Assembly (NCBI GenBank): GCA_013399115.1
Contig: VXAA01003159.1
Location: 11,367 to 75,366 of the forward strand
DNA: 64,000 bases
Source of the DNA: Anseranas semipalmata
Lineage: Eukaryota; Chordata; Aves; Anseriformes; Anseranatidae
Reading direction: 5' to 3'
Below the pieces are notes generated by a model. That model did not search any database and was not told the DNA's origin. It worked only from the letters and a program-made list of their open reading frames with translations. The translations under genes and the position numbers were made by a program. Shown in pieces: positions 1 through 12,820 of this stretch. How positions within the stretch are numbered: position 1 is the first letter of the stretch; every line of letters begins with the position of its first letter.

Positions 1-2328
1 GGGGGGAAATCATGTTGAATAAAAGCCCTTCCACAATTCTTAGAAACCTCATCATTAATTACTTTCAGATGTTACCTGGTTTCTAGGTTGAAATTGTCGG
101 ATTTCAGCTGCTAGCAATTGGAGCATGTTAACCTCATCTGCTAGACTGAGGTGTTCTGTTCTCTGTGTATTGATGTGATCAACTTACTTCTTTGATTCTC
201 TTTAGGAGAAATATGGTTAGTGCTTGGAGACTTCTGGTCAGTACAAATTTTTCATGCTCCAGTCTTTCGTTGCTTCTTTGGTAACTCATTTTCAACGTTT
301 TTTTGATCTGTGGATATAAGAGGAGACATGTCAGCAGTTTAAATGAGTTAGGTAGGTGTGCTCTTATACCAAATATTCACTTACTTTTACATCTAAGGGG
401 TTGTGCTATTCTATTGGACATCATTTTAAAAATCATTATGATTTTAAAAGCTCACGTGCAGCCTAATAGTTGCTGTATGTCTTTGTTCTACCAGATATTA
501 ACTCTAAAAGATTAGACTATAGTAGCATGGAGGATTTTTGCTGTTACTATGTCCAACTTTACATTTGGCCTTGTTGAAATGAAGTGCAAGTTAAAATGAA
601 ATACTCATGCCTGTAGTATATCATCAGATCCAGGTACCTGCCTTCCACGAGATTGATAATGATGTCAAATAGCAGAGAAAAAGAGTATACACCAAGAAGG
701 GACCTCTAGAAACACAACTAAAAATAAAGCTGCTTAGTGAAAATTTCCTGCTCTTAATGAGATTCTAATACATGCATTTTCTGTTTATTTTGTATCATTT
801 TAGTTTACTAATTGCAATGTCCTATAGAAGGACCTCAATTACCTTACTGACCTCTATATATTGCAACAACATCATTGTCTTTCACACAGCTGTCAAGTTG
901 ATATTTTGCAGATTTTTGTGCCTGGGTATTTGAAACTGTATCCAAAGTACATATAATGCAGTTTCATCTTAGACTTCATTCCCACTAACTTGGAAGCAGT
1001 GCATATTTTGCATGAAAAGAGTTGCCAAAACAATGTACCAGAACGCTAAACCAGAAAAATTGCCGTGCTGACAGGCAGAAGAGGTTCCAGTGTGCTGTTC
1101 CAGAGTGCTCATTCATAGAATTAGCCTTTCTCCAAGGAAAATGTCAACTGTAAGAGATTTTTCTCTTGAGCAGTCCAGTCCTGTTCTGTTTTAACTTGAT
1201 AGTGACCTAAAGTTACGTTTGTACTTGAAAGTAGAGCAGACTATGTAGCTGGTATCTGCTAGCTTTGTCTGCTGAATTCATTCTGCAGATCAAGTGTTCA
1301 ATGTAACAGCTTCAATTCAAATAGATTAGGTCCAAGTAACAACTATATTTTACCCCAGTAAACATTGACTGATGTCAAAGAGGGATCCTACTTTGGCAAT
1401 TTTCAGTGCATTTTTTCCTCTTCTTGTGTTCTCAGTTATTATTCGCCAAGACAGGGAAAAATGCAGTATGAACTAGTAGCAGAAACATGCTCCACAAATA
1501 ATGTTCGGGCTGAGTGGGGATCAGCTGACAAGGGAGGTGATATTGACCATTTCTTTCTCATGTGGGAGGCTAGTATTTGCTGCACACAGAAAGTTTTCTT
1601 TAACCTCTGCTTGCTGCCAGACGGAGAAGAAGAGTATTGGAAATACAGTTACAGTTACCAACATTTTAACTGTGAGGCTTCTCTGGCTTTGCTGCTGACT
1701 TCTAAGTGGCAAAACTGATATGCATCTCGTATCTCATATGAATAGATTCAGTGCCATTAAGGGAATTACACTCATAGAGTAATTACTAAAAATTGTATTC
1801 ATATGAATCTAAAATTTGGTCTATTTTCAATAAATGGAACATTGATTTATATGTGCCTATGTGAATGTGATTACAGAATAGGGTTCTAAACCAAAATCAG
1901 GATTAGTATCAAATTAATATTAAAAAAAAGATGTATATCAAAATGGATTTGAATGAGGGCAGGAAGCGATTTGTTTTTGACAGGCTTATGGTAGTTATAT
2001 CACTGTCAGAAATGCCCCAGTATTTATAGTGTCTAGGGTCTCCAAGTCCTAAAGGCTGTTATTCAGGAGTTGCACAGTTCATGTTTCACTACCCATTAGC
2101 TATGCTGAATGCACTTGCACATTTCTTAGGAAGAAGAAAATCTCTGATCTTAAAGCCAGTGTAATGCCATTGTTATGACTTCAGTCCTTCAGTTACAATC
2201 ATGTTTGATGAGAGGGGACAGAGCAGGCTAAGGAGTGATTCAGGACAGGAAAGGAAAATGAAGGAAACTAGAAGATAAATGAAAGGTACCTGCTGTGGCT
2301 TTAAGCCTACGGAAAACAGTGATGTGTG

Positions 2329-2348
2329 TTTTTTTTTTTTTTTTTTTT
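2329..2348. repeat. Poly-T tract
   Basis: An uninterrupted run of about 20 T, followed by CCCC and a second T-rich run. It could be the A tail of an old minus-strand retroposon, but no retroposon body is recognisable beside it. It explains the lysine-rich minus-strand open frame that crosses it. Confidence 0.8.
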
Positions 2349-4289
2349 CCCCTTTTTTCCTCGACTTCACCACTGACTTTTTTAAAGCCACATCATGTAT
2401 GAAAACTAAAGTGAGAGCAGGAGGAAGGGAGAGGAAAAAATCCAGAGGACATTGGATGCTTACTGGAAAACCTCTCCTTCCTAATACTTTCTGAGCACTG
2501 GTTTTGTAGAAACAGCAGCTGAAATAGCTGTTTATCATTGTACTGTATCTGGGAGAGAAATGAGAGGTGTTATGAGCTTTAGACAAATAAATTCAGCTGT
2601 TCTGTCAATTACCAGGTAATGGAAAGGCATGTAATTGAGGATATTATCATTACAATGCATACAAAAGTGGTAAAAAGCTGTTTCTCTCTCTTCTCTGTAT
2701 CATTGTGACTAACAATTTCATCTGTACAAACTCTCCTAGAAGATACCATGTCTATATTGCAGAATCTACCATAGTCTTGATGTGCACCTTCATGCTTGCG
2801 AAGATCTTGCATGTGTCTCTTCTCTGTTTCTGGTGTGGTTAGGTTCTGCACTAGTATTCCTGTGGATACTGATCTGTTTGGAAGTCTGAGAGAAAACTTG
2901 CCTGCCTTTCTGTGTGCAAATACTCTTGGCCTACTAAAGACATTGTGAGTGGGATGTTTCAGTTTTTTTGAATACACTGTACTGCTGATCATTCTCAGCA
3001 ATATCAACTAGTCAATATCTGGACCAGCACATGTGATGAGTAGGATGCTCATAAATGCCATGCCACATTTAGGAGTAGGGAGCAATGATTTCCGAAGGCA
3101 GAGTAGGACATCAGGAAAGAAAACAGAGGTAGTAGATAAAGAGTGAAATAAAGATAATTGGTGCATGGTGCTAGCTACTGTGGGTATGGCACATGTAGTG
3201 CAGCTCTAATTCTAGCATGACATCAATGTCTTCTGGTGGAAAGAGATCTATTCTTTATGCACAGATCCTGCAGTTGCACAGCATTCAGTCTGAGTCCAAA
3301 TGCAGGCTGACATCAGTGTACTGGTTTTAGAGTTCCTGGTAGAAGAATCTGTGGCTATGCAGGGTGGTAGTAGCCTGTGTTTTTGATAGTCTGAAAGTAA
3401 GATGGCACAGCATACATACCTGCGTGGGTGCATGTACAGCAATGTTATCAACAGCATGACTTCACAAAACCTGCACAAATGAGATTTTGTGGTTTTTGTT
3501 TGTTTGTTTTTTTCCAATTATGGTATTAAGGCACAGAGGTTTTTCTGACCTTGTACTAGTGAGATGTCATTGTCACCCAGTGGCTGGTCTTAGGTGTGCA
3601 AGGAAGATGAGAGTTGTCTTGAGTGGAAATTGTCTTGCTTTCCAGGTATGCCTGAGGGAATGTAATGCTGTGAACTGTTGTATAACATGCATCTGTTCGT
3701 TTACTATTACTTCTTTAAAAGCTAATTGTAGTTATTGGTCTTCAGTTTTCCTTCCCTGCTGTATACATTTTCCAGAAAGCTTAATTCTGGCAGAAGATAG
3801 AGCAGAGTATTTGTTGTCCTCTTTTTACATTCATGGTATGATATCCTAGACAGGGTATGTGTTTGCTCTCTTTATTATACCTGTATTTCATTTCTAAGTG
3901 TTTGCTTTTTCCAAGTTGCTCGTAGTCGGACTGCTGGCCTGTGTGCACTTCAAGATGCATTTCAGTTGCTAAAAACAGTCAGCTTGACTGGCGGGATGGA
4001 GGAAAGATGCTAAAACAAGGGGCCTGTTACTAGTATTATTTTAGGGGCTAGGATAACATCAGGGGAAAAGTCTTCCCTGACTAACCCTAAGGAAAAAAAG
4101 GGTCAAATTTTGTAGCCTAGGGAAAAATATTATGTATCCGTGGAAAGCAGATTCAGATGGATGGCTGAATACATAACTTGCACTAAAGTATATAACTGAG
4201 GAAAGAAAAGAAGTAAAGCTACGGGAAGAGTTGTTAAGACTGTTCATTGGTTGCCTTGAGTGTTTTTTATTTTCCAACATATTATGTTC

Positions 4290-4917
4290 TCACCCAGTAT
4301 ACATTATGGAAATGTAGTAGCGTTGGCTACTTAACGAGCTGCAGTTTGAGTTGCTGGTTTGACTTTTTTTTTTTTTTTTGCTACAGTTTTCTCTATGAAT
4401 TTTTTGTTCTCTAATCAGGCTGTGAGAGTATGGCCTTAAGGCTGCTTGTCCAGGTGCAGGGGCTGCTTCAGCAGGGAGACCTGTTTCAGGGGTCAAGTGC
4501 TTTTCCTCTACCTGATTTATTGATGGGGTTTCCCCTTTGATGCTGTCTGTACCTTCTGCCTGCTGTGCAAAACACCTGACTAACCCTGCTCGAGGGCGTT
4601 TCATACGCAACAATTAGTTCTGAATTGAAGGCTGTGGCCAGCACACATTTGAACTCTTACTGAAGAGGGACAGAGATGAGGTGTGCCAGGGCTCGCCATT
4701 GTACAGGCATCCTGAGGTTCTTGAAATGCTCTTTTAGTTGTGTAGCTGTCCATTTAATCCTTGCCTCTGCCAGGCTTTTCAATATACTTTTGTGCTGATT
4801 AAGAGTGCATTTCACACAGTTGTGTTTGCTGCACTTGCATGACAATGTGGCTGAGATCCTTTGGCAAGGTAGCGGCACACTGAGGCAGATCTTTATATAT
4901 TGTGAGGCAAGGACCAT
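4290..4917 (-). other. Minus-strand coding-like stretch with internal A run, unidentified
   Basis: Two minus-strand open frames lie close together: 4657-4917 (86 codons) and, downstream on that strand, 4290-4613 (107 codons). The second begins MLRMKRPRAGLVRCFAQQAE and reads as ordinary mixed-composition protein until an AAA-coded lysine run from an A tract at about 4364-4379. The stretch looks richer in G and C than its flanks. The A tract could be the tail of a retroposed copy inserted on the minus strand, or a chance homopolymer. No domain, signal peptide or family was recognised. Frames this long do arise by chance in a window this size, so I treat it as a weak pseudogene or retrocopy candidate only. 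Confidence 0.2.
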
Positions 4918-7900
4918 AGAAATCGTGTTGGCTGAGTGGAATGATTAACTAGCTGCATTGGAGCTCAGAGAATAACCACTACCAACAGAAAATAGAAACC
5001 TGGGCAATTGTGAAATGACACTGGAGAAGAAAATAAATTGAATATTTTGGTCCCAGGTATAATTCCCCTGTAAAACAAATGGTTTAAGAACTTCCTTAAA
5101 ACAAAACTTGGCATGATCCATCTGAACACTTAGGTATGAGACATCCTGGATTCAAAAGCCATGTGACATGTTTGTGTTTTGTGTGAAGGTGGTATAGGGA
5201 TTTTAGACTAGAGGCTGGGTAAGAGACTAGTTGTTGGTGACTATCCTACATTATGATACAGATAAGACAGTATGCAATGCATCTTGGAGCCAAAAGTCAA
5301 AGATCTTTCATCGGATGAATTCTTGTTTAAAGATGTTTTCACGTTAAGGGAAAACTAAAGCCCTTCTTTTTAGAATACTATTCTCAAAGAGCTATGAAAA
5401 TTAAGATCATGACATATAAAATTATGGCCTTCTAAAATTAGATCAAATTCAGTAGGAGTATATGTTCTTTTTTTGTTTTGGAGAGAGAGATCAGGGAGGC
5501 CATGTGGATCAATATAATCGATGTGAATAATTAATCCATTTAGCATACCAACCGTAGGGTCTCTGGACACCAGCTGCTTGTAATTCAGCAGCTTCAAGGA
5601 CTTGGTTCTATCTTGGAATAAGTTTAGACACAGCAGTGCTGATTCTGATTGCATTTTGCACAGGAGGATGTGGGACTGTCTATGCAGGATGCAAGGAAGC
5701 AGAGCTGAATCCTCTCATTCCATGAAAAGGAATTTAAAACTTTTTGTGCTTATTCTTAGACGAAGTATTTCACTGATCTTGCAACACCCACCCTCCTGTT
5801 TTATGTAGTGTTGTCTTGGATATAATACTTCATAGTGAAAATTATACAAGATTCATTGACAGTTGGGTGGAGACAGGGACTCTGGAGGGGTCAACTGGGT
5901 TGATAAGTTGCTTGAGATTTCGGTAGCACTAGTAAGAATGTGAAAATACGTTCCCAATGTTGGAGATGGATGCTGCAGCTGTAACCAATGATAAAACTTT
6001 GTGGGCATCTAGTGCACAACGAATTCATTTCAGAATACCATTTTTGTGGAATGTGTAGAATAGAAGTACTTTGGTTTAGATGGCATGACCTGAACAAAGA
6101 TGTGAAAGGATGTAAAAGCAAAGAATAACCAAATGAGTGTAGAGAATAATGCATTGGAGTCTGTTAAATGGCAGGAAGGCATAAAAAAGATCTGTTAATA
6201 AGTGCTGGTGCATTTTTATCTGAATAGTCTCTAACACTGAGGAGTCAGGTCCTTCTCAGGATAGATCTAGAGCTTTACATTTAAGTATTTGAGGCCAAAA
6301 GGAATAACGCTAGCTATAAAACTGCTGGTATTTGAGCTAGAGCAAGTTTTGCTCTAACTCTTTGTCTCCCATTTGTATTTGTGGACTGATCTATGTCTGC
6401 TTGAACACCCTCTTTAATGAGTTATTTATTTTCCTTTCCCTGTCTTTCCTTTTCTCTTCAAATTCTCCTTCTCTTTTTTTGAAGTACTATTTAATTCCAG
6501 TAGGAGCTCTATAGCTCAGACCACATAATCCTCCAAACATAGGGATTCTTATTGATAGAAGCAATTGACTAGTAAATCTTTTTGCAATTTTCTTATTTGT
6601 TTTATCAGGTACCTGTCTAAATGATCTGTTGTTTTGAGGACCTATTTGTATAGTGCAAATAAAACTCCCTGCCTAAGTTCAAAGCTATCAGTCCTTGTAA
6701 TGTCACATGATTGTATGTGTTCTAAGTCTTGCTTTGTGGATTATTGTTATTAAGCAAAAGGTTGAGAACATGCACCTTTTATAAAAGTATATATGGTTTT
6801 TATGCCATGAAGGAAAGCCTAAAGAAGGTTTAGAGGCATCTCCAGTAGGCATTTCACTCTTCCTATGACTTTTTTAATTAAAACAATATTCTTATGATAT
6901 TTTAAACCAGTCTGTTGTGATTTGGGGAAGAAAGAGTTCATAAGCCATGGGTCTGAACCTTTGGGGACAGGTAAAGAAGCTTTTGCAGGCACACTTCTCA
7001 CTCTACTCTGTATATCTGTAATAAGCTACTTAACATTCCTTTATGAGTTTGAAGGAGAAAGCTTTGTTCTCTCCTTTAGCTATTTTCAAGTAAGTCACAT
7101 AGAGCTTTCAGGAATAGCATCTTTCTGCCTTGTGTCAGATTCTCTGTGGGATGAAAGTGAAGCCTTTCTAAAGAAGAGTTATTACTGAAGCATCTTATAA
7201 GGATGTCAGAACAAAAGGCAGCTTGTTCATTTCCTATTATTAGTTAGGCCTACATTAAAATCTTTTCTGCTTTTTTAGTGCAAGGAGTTTAGACTGTCAC
7301 ACGGGTGCATCTATAGTATACATCTCTCTCACCACATCCACAAAACATGCCACTAGATTTTCCTCCTTAATTAATAAATGCAACCAAAGAAATCCAAAAT
7401 TTGAATTGGAAGGTGAACACAGAATGCCTTTCCTCCATCACCATCTCATAAGCTACAAATATAATAATAAAAAAAGAATCATGTCCTGTGACAAAATTTC
7501 TTTAAAGTAGGGCAGGTAGAGCTGATGTTTCTATTGTTTTCATTTGCTCCTGTCACCTGTCTTCCTGGGACTCCATCAGTCTCTTAAAAAGCAAACTGTT
7601 CTACCTGTCAGCTTTCATCAGAAAACACAACCACATCAGAAACTAAGCTTGAAAAAAAATGCTTGCTTGTGATTTGTTCATTTTCACACTAGACTTGAGC
7701 TACACCTTATTACTTTCCATACATGCTGTTTTGCCATTCAGCTTGGGATTAAACAAATACATATATATTTATTTTGGGTTGGAGTGTCACTACATACCCT
7801 GCAGTGCTGTAAATATGAAACTAAAGTAACGGAAACTCAGGATTCTGCACAAAAGTAATGACAGCTGAGCTTCCGAAGTCCTGATTTCTGTGTTTAATAT

Positions 7901-8667
7901 GAACCCCTGCCACCTCGGTCTCCCAGAGGGAGGGAAGCAGTTTTAAAAGCATCAGTTTACATACTTCTAAGAATGGAAGTGTTTGCTTACATTGCTATAA
8001 TTATGTCAGCACTTCCACTGCCAACTCTTTATTTTCATGGATATAACATTTGACTCTAAAAATGATTCTGGCTGAACTTTTTAAATTAATGTTGATCTAT
8101 CCCCCCAGCTGCCACAAGCTGAAGTTATTATATGGGAGCTGAGAAAGAAGAGGAAGTCACACATAATACTTTATGCTATCAGTTGCTTTTCCTATGATTA
8201 AAAAGAAATAGAGCCCCAGAATCTATTTGCAGGGCAGTTTCATCTCTGCAGGCTGTATGTGTGCCTAGTGGTGGCACCACATCCTTAACCTTTGAAAAGC
8301 AGAGGTACAACTTGCCTTGTGTAAGGTTCTGTATGGTTCTGTTCCCACCATTACAGAATATAATTTGTTCACTACAGAAGATTAAAATAATCTTTTTTTT
8401 CGTGCAAAAGAAAGTATTTATCATTCACCTGAGTTTATTGCAACCTTTCCTATCATTTTCAACCCCGCTAAATCATATGCCAGATACCATATCCTCTCTG
8501 CCCTGTCTGACCCTCAGTTCTTTTGTGCAACCTTTTTTCCACTTCCTACCCTTTCACATGTGAGCCTGCACTTCTCCATGTGAAATCAGACACGTTGGAA
8601 TGTTCAGCAAGTTGTTTCAGTGTTTTTTTCTTTGTAAGAAGCCTGGATCTGGCTCTGCAGCTCTCTT

Positions 8668-8710
8668 GTGTGTGTGTGTGCCTGTGTTTGTTTGTTTTGT
8701 TTTATTTTGC
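8668..8710. repeat. Short GT-rich simple repeat grading into TTTG/TTTTG
   Basis: A (GT)n run followed by GTTT and GTTTT units. Ordinary microsatellite-type sequence; two short plus-strand open frames crossing it are artefacts of the repeat. Confidence 0.8.
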
Positions 8711-9118
8711 TATTTAAGTCCAAGGAAAACAGAGAGGAAACGCATGCTCTATATTCAGATTGACCCTCCTATTGATCAAATTGGTCCTCCAGTAAGCCAA
8801 GGAGTCAGAAAAAGATAACTAGAACTTGTGTTAAGGTTGAAGATGAAGAAGGCAAAGAGAACTTCTTTATTCTTTCAGAGGTAAATTGAAACTGTAAAAA
8901 TGAAATATTTGCTTCTTCATCCAGATGAAGTGTCAGTCGTTACATGGATTTCTTCATTTAAATATTACAAAATAAGCTTTCATAACTCTTGTGAACTCTT
9001 CTACTGAAAATGCCCTTTATAGAAGTCCTTTTTTATAGCCATTAGTGACCTCTGACACTTTGCTTACCAATAAGACCAAAGCAGGTTGAATGTTAGCTTT
9101 TGGCTAGCTGTTGTTGTG

Positions 9119-9150
9119 GTTTTTTTTGTTTTTTGTTTTTTTTTCCCCCC
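9119..9150. repeat. T-rich low-complexity tract
   Basis: T runs broken by single G and ending in a short C run. No transposon body was recognised next to it. Confidence 0.75.
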
Positions 9151-11039
9151 TTTGTTTGCCTTTATTTCTAAGGAATAGTTGAGTAATTACTTCCCCTGAA
9201 AATAAGGTAGTTGCTAAGTTTCTAATATAATGATATAAAACCAGGCCGTGATAGCTTAAATTAGAGTTATAATATATATCCCTATATTTTTACACTAATG
9301 AGATCTGAACTAATTAGGAATTAAGAAAAAAATATCCACGCGGTTAATAAAGAACTATCTCTAATCAACAAATGATACAGCATGAGCCTGGAAAGCAAAA
9401 TTACTTTACAGTATCTACAGTGTTAACCATGTTATGTATTTTAAATAAAAAAAAATCTGTACGTTTGGAACTTGTTTATAACTTTACATGTATACAATAC
9501 TTATGTTCGTGTAGTTGGTAAAACAAATAATAAAATCAGAAGAAAAATCCAGCTGATATGGGCTTTCATATATAAATTAGATTTTTTTCTTGACTATCTT
9601 GCTCTCATAACCTGAATATCAAACATCTACAAATATCCATGATACAAATTCAGCAGCTGCATGCACTCAAACCACAAATTTAGTAACAATAATCACAATA
9701 AGACTGAAGAGCAAACTGTTCAGGAGTTCAGTGAATGAGAGCTGTTTTATGTTCATTTTCAATAACTAAATAGAGTAATCCTTGTGGAAATTTTATTCAA
9801 GGCCCACATATCCACTAGTATAGCATGCAGTAGATAATGATTAGCAGAGGAATTTTGACATGAGAAACATTTCTTGTACTCTTTCTGAAAATGTGTGATA
9901 ATTTCATTCCATTACAGTTTTGACAGAAAAGATACGAAACCTTTGTAAATCTTTTGTATTAAAAGTGTAGGAGTCATATTCACTAGAAATTGTCAAATAT
10001 TTATTCAAGAATACTGTTTCCTGTTCATGGGGGATACCTTAATATGACAGCCTGTCAGAGAGTTATTGTAATGACAATTGCAATAAGATATGGTAGAGTT
10101 CGGTTAGCATTGTTAGTGTCTCAAGAAAAGAGAGAAAAGGGCTCTGGTCACATAGTTTAACATGACAGATAATTACTTGTACTAATTGTAGTAAAAAAAA
10201 AATAGGTGAGAAATGTTAATGGTCTGAAAGACTGCATTTCTAGGTATATTTCTAAAAGTTATCTTGATTTTTAGATCCAAGTTTTATGAACTTCAGTTGT
10301 GTGGTGTTGTTTCATTGACTCAAACTTGTGAACCCCAAACTTTTCATTAAATAACAACATGGGGCCTGAGCCAAACGTATTTCTGATGTAGTCTTGTTTG
10401 TTTGCTAAAACTGCTTACAAAGTTTTACTTCCCTGACTGTGGTAGGGGAAAAACAACAACAACAAAGCAGCTGTTTTGCTATATTAAACTTCCAGCCAAC
10501 CTGTTCAGAAGATGATGTTTCCTACGTTCTTTTAAAAGTCTTGCCACAAATTCTTTTTTCATATTGGTGAAGCAGGAGACTTCAGGCTTACTTAACCTTA
10601 ATTTTTTTAGCCATTTGCCTTTGGCAGCTAAAGGTCATTATTTGCTTATCAGAAATGGGAACTGATTGTGGCTTTTCTTATTCCTGTTAAGGAGTTCTTG
10701 ACACATCCCTTGGTTTTAATTAAATGTCAGACTGGACCCTAGGCTTCAGTTAGCACTTCTCAGCTTAAAAAAATGCACAGTATTGGCAAGCAAAAAGTTT
10801 TCTATGAAATCTCATTTTCATGTGCTGGTGCCACTTATTTTTGTTATACTTATTGACTACTGAAAGCTTTACTCAATGTTTACCAAGTGAGATGTTATAG
10901 AACTACTATTATCTGTTTAGTTAAGTTGTGAAGGCTTTCAGCTTTACAGGCATAAAGGAGCATTCCTAAGCCATGGACAAGTTTGTTAAAAGGGAAACTG
11001 TGGGATTATTTGTTCACAAAAATAATTTTATATGTTTTT

Positions 11040-11880
11040 GTCTGAAATGGGAGAAACAGTGAAATCCTTCTGGAAGCAGACATATGGGTGGAAGGAAGAG
11101 ACAGGTTGTAGCAGATAGAGCTATTAAGTGAAGTAGACAGAGTTTGTCACAGGAGAGAAGACATGATTTACTAGCCAAGTGTAAAGGTGATGCAGCTCAT
11201 AACAGTCTGAATTAGCTCCTAGGAAGTGTTATAGAAGAGCTTGTGATTGTGGCCTATGTGGTTAACAATGGTCAAGAAATGGACTGGAAAGGTGTTATGG
11301 AGGTAACTTGGAAAGAAGCTTAAAAAAAAAGTACTGGTAGGTAGCGTTCTATGAAATACCACATTTTTGTTGGGCAGGATTCCAAGGTGTATCTGGAGAT
11401 GGAGAACGCTAATGGCTGTCTGAGCAGATGATGTGAGTGATGAGGGTTCAGATTGTCAGAACCTGTGTAGGAAGGACAGACTTCAGCAGAGACATGAGGG
11501 ATCTAAGCTGCTACCACTTTGAAGGACTGTTCAAACTGAATAGTCAAGGAAGCAACTGGTACAGAAGAGATCACCTACAACAGAAACATCATCCAAAATT
11601 ATGAAGACATTGAAAACACATATGTTCCAGAACCACCTTCTCAAGGACCCTGTGAACCGCACCTTGAGCGTGCCAATGACTACTGCTCCATGAAGAGTGG
11701 AACTCACAGAGGCTCACAAGGAGTGCTGTGGCCCCAAGATGTTAGTGGGGGCAGACCTTCTGGAAATGAGGCAAGGTAGATCTCTGGTCTGCCTTGCTCT
11801 GAATGCTTTTGTGTTCTCAGATAACCCGGTCTACTCTCAGAACTGTGTTACCAGTCCTGAGGATGGGCTCTAGCTGTCCT
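11040..11880. other. Purine-rich unique stretch, unrecognised
   Basis: This stretch has few T runs and looks more purine-rich on the plus strand than its surroundings. Parts around 11600-11760 read like worn coding or repeat sequence, but no frame stays open and no motif is recognisable. It may be an old repeat copy degraded beyond recognition. Confidence 0.2.
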
Positions 11881-12206
11881 AACATTGTTCAAATACTTCG
11901 TTTCTGCAGTGATACCACTTGACCAAGGGCAGGTAGGAAAAGTACTGTGGAGAATTCCTCGCAATCCGGTGAGATGGGTAAGTGCAGGTCAGTCTTTGTA
12001 CAACTGAAATAAGTAGAAGAAATGTCATATTCTGTCATATCAAACACCTGCACTTGGCAGGTTAGGATGAGCACGTAGCGTAAGATACCACGTATATTGG
12101 TGATATATGTGATCAAAGTGTAACTGAGCAGTACAGGCATAGAAAGAGCATAATACGTGTTTGATGCTATATAAGTTTATGTAGAGAGAAGAATTAAAGT
12201 AAATTA

Positions 12207-12820
12207 TGGTTTTGGCTGGGATAGAGTTAATTTTCTTCATAGAAGCTTGTATGATGCTGTGTTTTGGATTTTTGATGAAAATAGTGGTGATAACACACGG
12301 ATGTTTTTAGTTGGTGCAGAGCAGTGCTTATGCCGAGCCAAGGACTTTTCTGCTTCTCATGCTGCCCTGCCAGCAGGGGCAGGGGGTGCACCAGGAGCTG
12401 GGAGCAGCACAACCAGGACAGCTGACCCAGGCTGGCCAAAGGGATGTCCGATACACGTGGCATCATGCTCAGCAATAACAGCTCGGGTAAAGAAGGAGGA
12501 AAGGGGGATCAGCGCGCGCATGTGCGCGCACATGTGTGCGCTCCGAGTGACATTTGTCTTTCCAAGAAACTGTTATACATGATGAGCCCTGCTTTCCTGG
12601 AAGTGGCTGAACATCTGCCTGCTGATGGGAAGTAGTGAATGAATTCTCTGTTACGCTTTGCTTGCGCTTGTGTGGCTTTTGCTTTACCTGGTGAACTGTC
12701 TCTATATCAACCTGTAAGTTCTCTCACTTTTACTTTTCTGATTCTCTCCCCCATCCCACTTGGGGAGAGTGAGTGAGTGCCTGTGCGGTACTTAGCTGCC
12801 TTCCAGGTTAAAGCATAACA
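12207..12820 (+). mobile_element. Avian endogenous retrovirus LTR, apparently solo
   Basis: The element runs from TGGTTTTGGCTGGG to TTAAAGCATAACA, about 614 bp, with TG...CA ends. From memory of the family, landmarks of a widespread bird LTR appear in order: the GGGATAGAGTTAA start, a GCAGAGCAGTGCTTA-like block, GGACAGCTGACCC, CCAAAGGGAT, CATGCTCAGC, GCCCTGCTTTCCTGG, GATGGGAAGTAGTGAATGAA, and a CCCCATCCCACTTGGGG segment before GGGGAGAGTGAGTGAG. The TATA-like site I would expect after CATGCTCAG is not intact, so promoter function is doubtful. No primer binding site follows and no polypurine tract precedes the next LTR, so this looks like a solo LTR. A clean target-site duplication was not found. 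I do not assign a subfamily. Confidence 0.85.
12512..12541. repeat. Alternating purine-pyrimidine tract with 16-bp perfect palindrome
   Basis: Thirty consecutive bases alternate purine and pyrimidine without a break (GC, GT, AC and AT steps). Inside, CATGTGCGCGCACATG at 12519-12534 is its own reverse complement. Such tracts favour left-handed Z-DNA or cruciform structure. It lies inside the LTR, just upstream of the block shared with the second LTR. Confidence 0.85.

Larger units (their letters stand above)
1..12206. other. Long non-coding stretch, no recognised gene
   Basis: AT-rich sequence with stop codons frequent in all frames. Open frames of 60 to 137 codons occur (for example plus 1365-1718, minus 2173-2586 and minus 2609-3007), but none has a family motif I recognise. 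The 2173-2586 frame runs through a poly-T tract and is lysine/phenylalanine rich for that reason. No splice-bounded exon series, RNA gene or young transposable element was recognised. It may be intergenic DNA or part of a large intron; the sequence alone does not separate these. Confidence 0.6.

Noticed and set aside
2173..2586. 137-codon minus-strand protein
   Set aside because: Runs through a poly-T tract, has no motif, and its composition follows the local low complexity.
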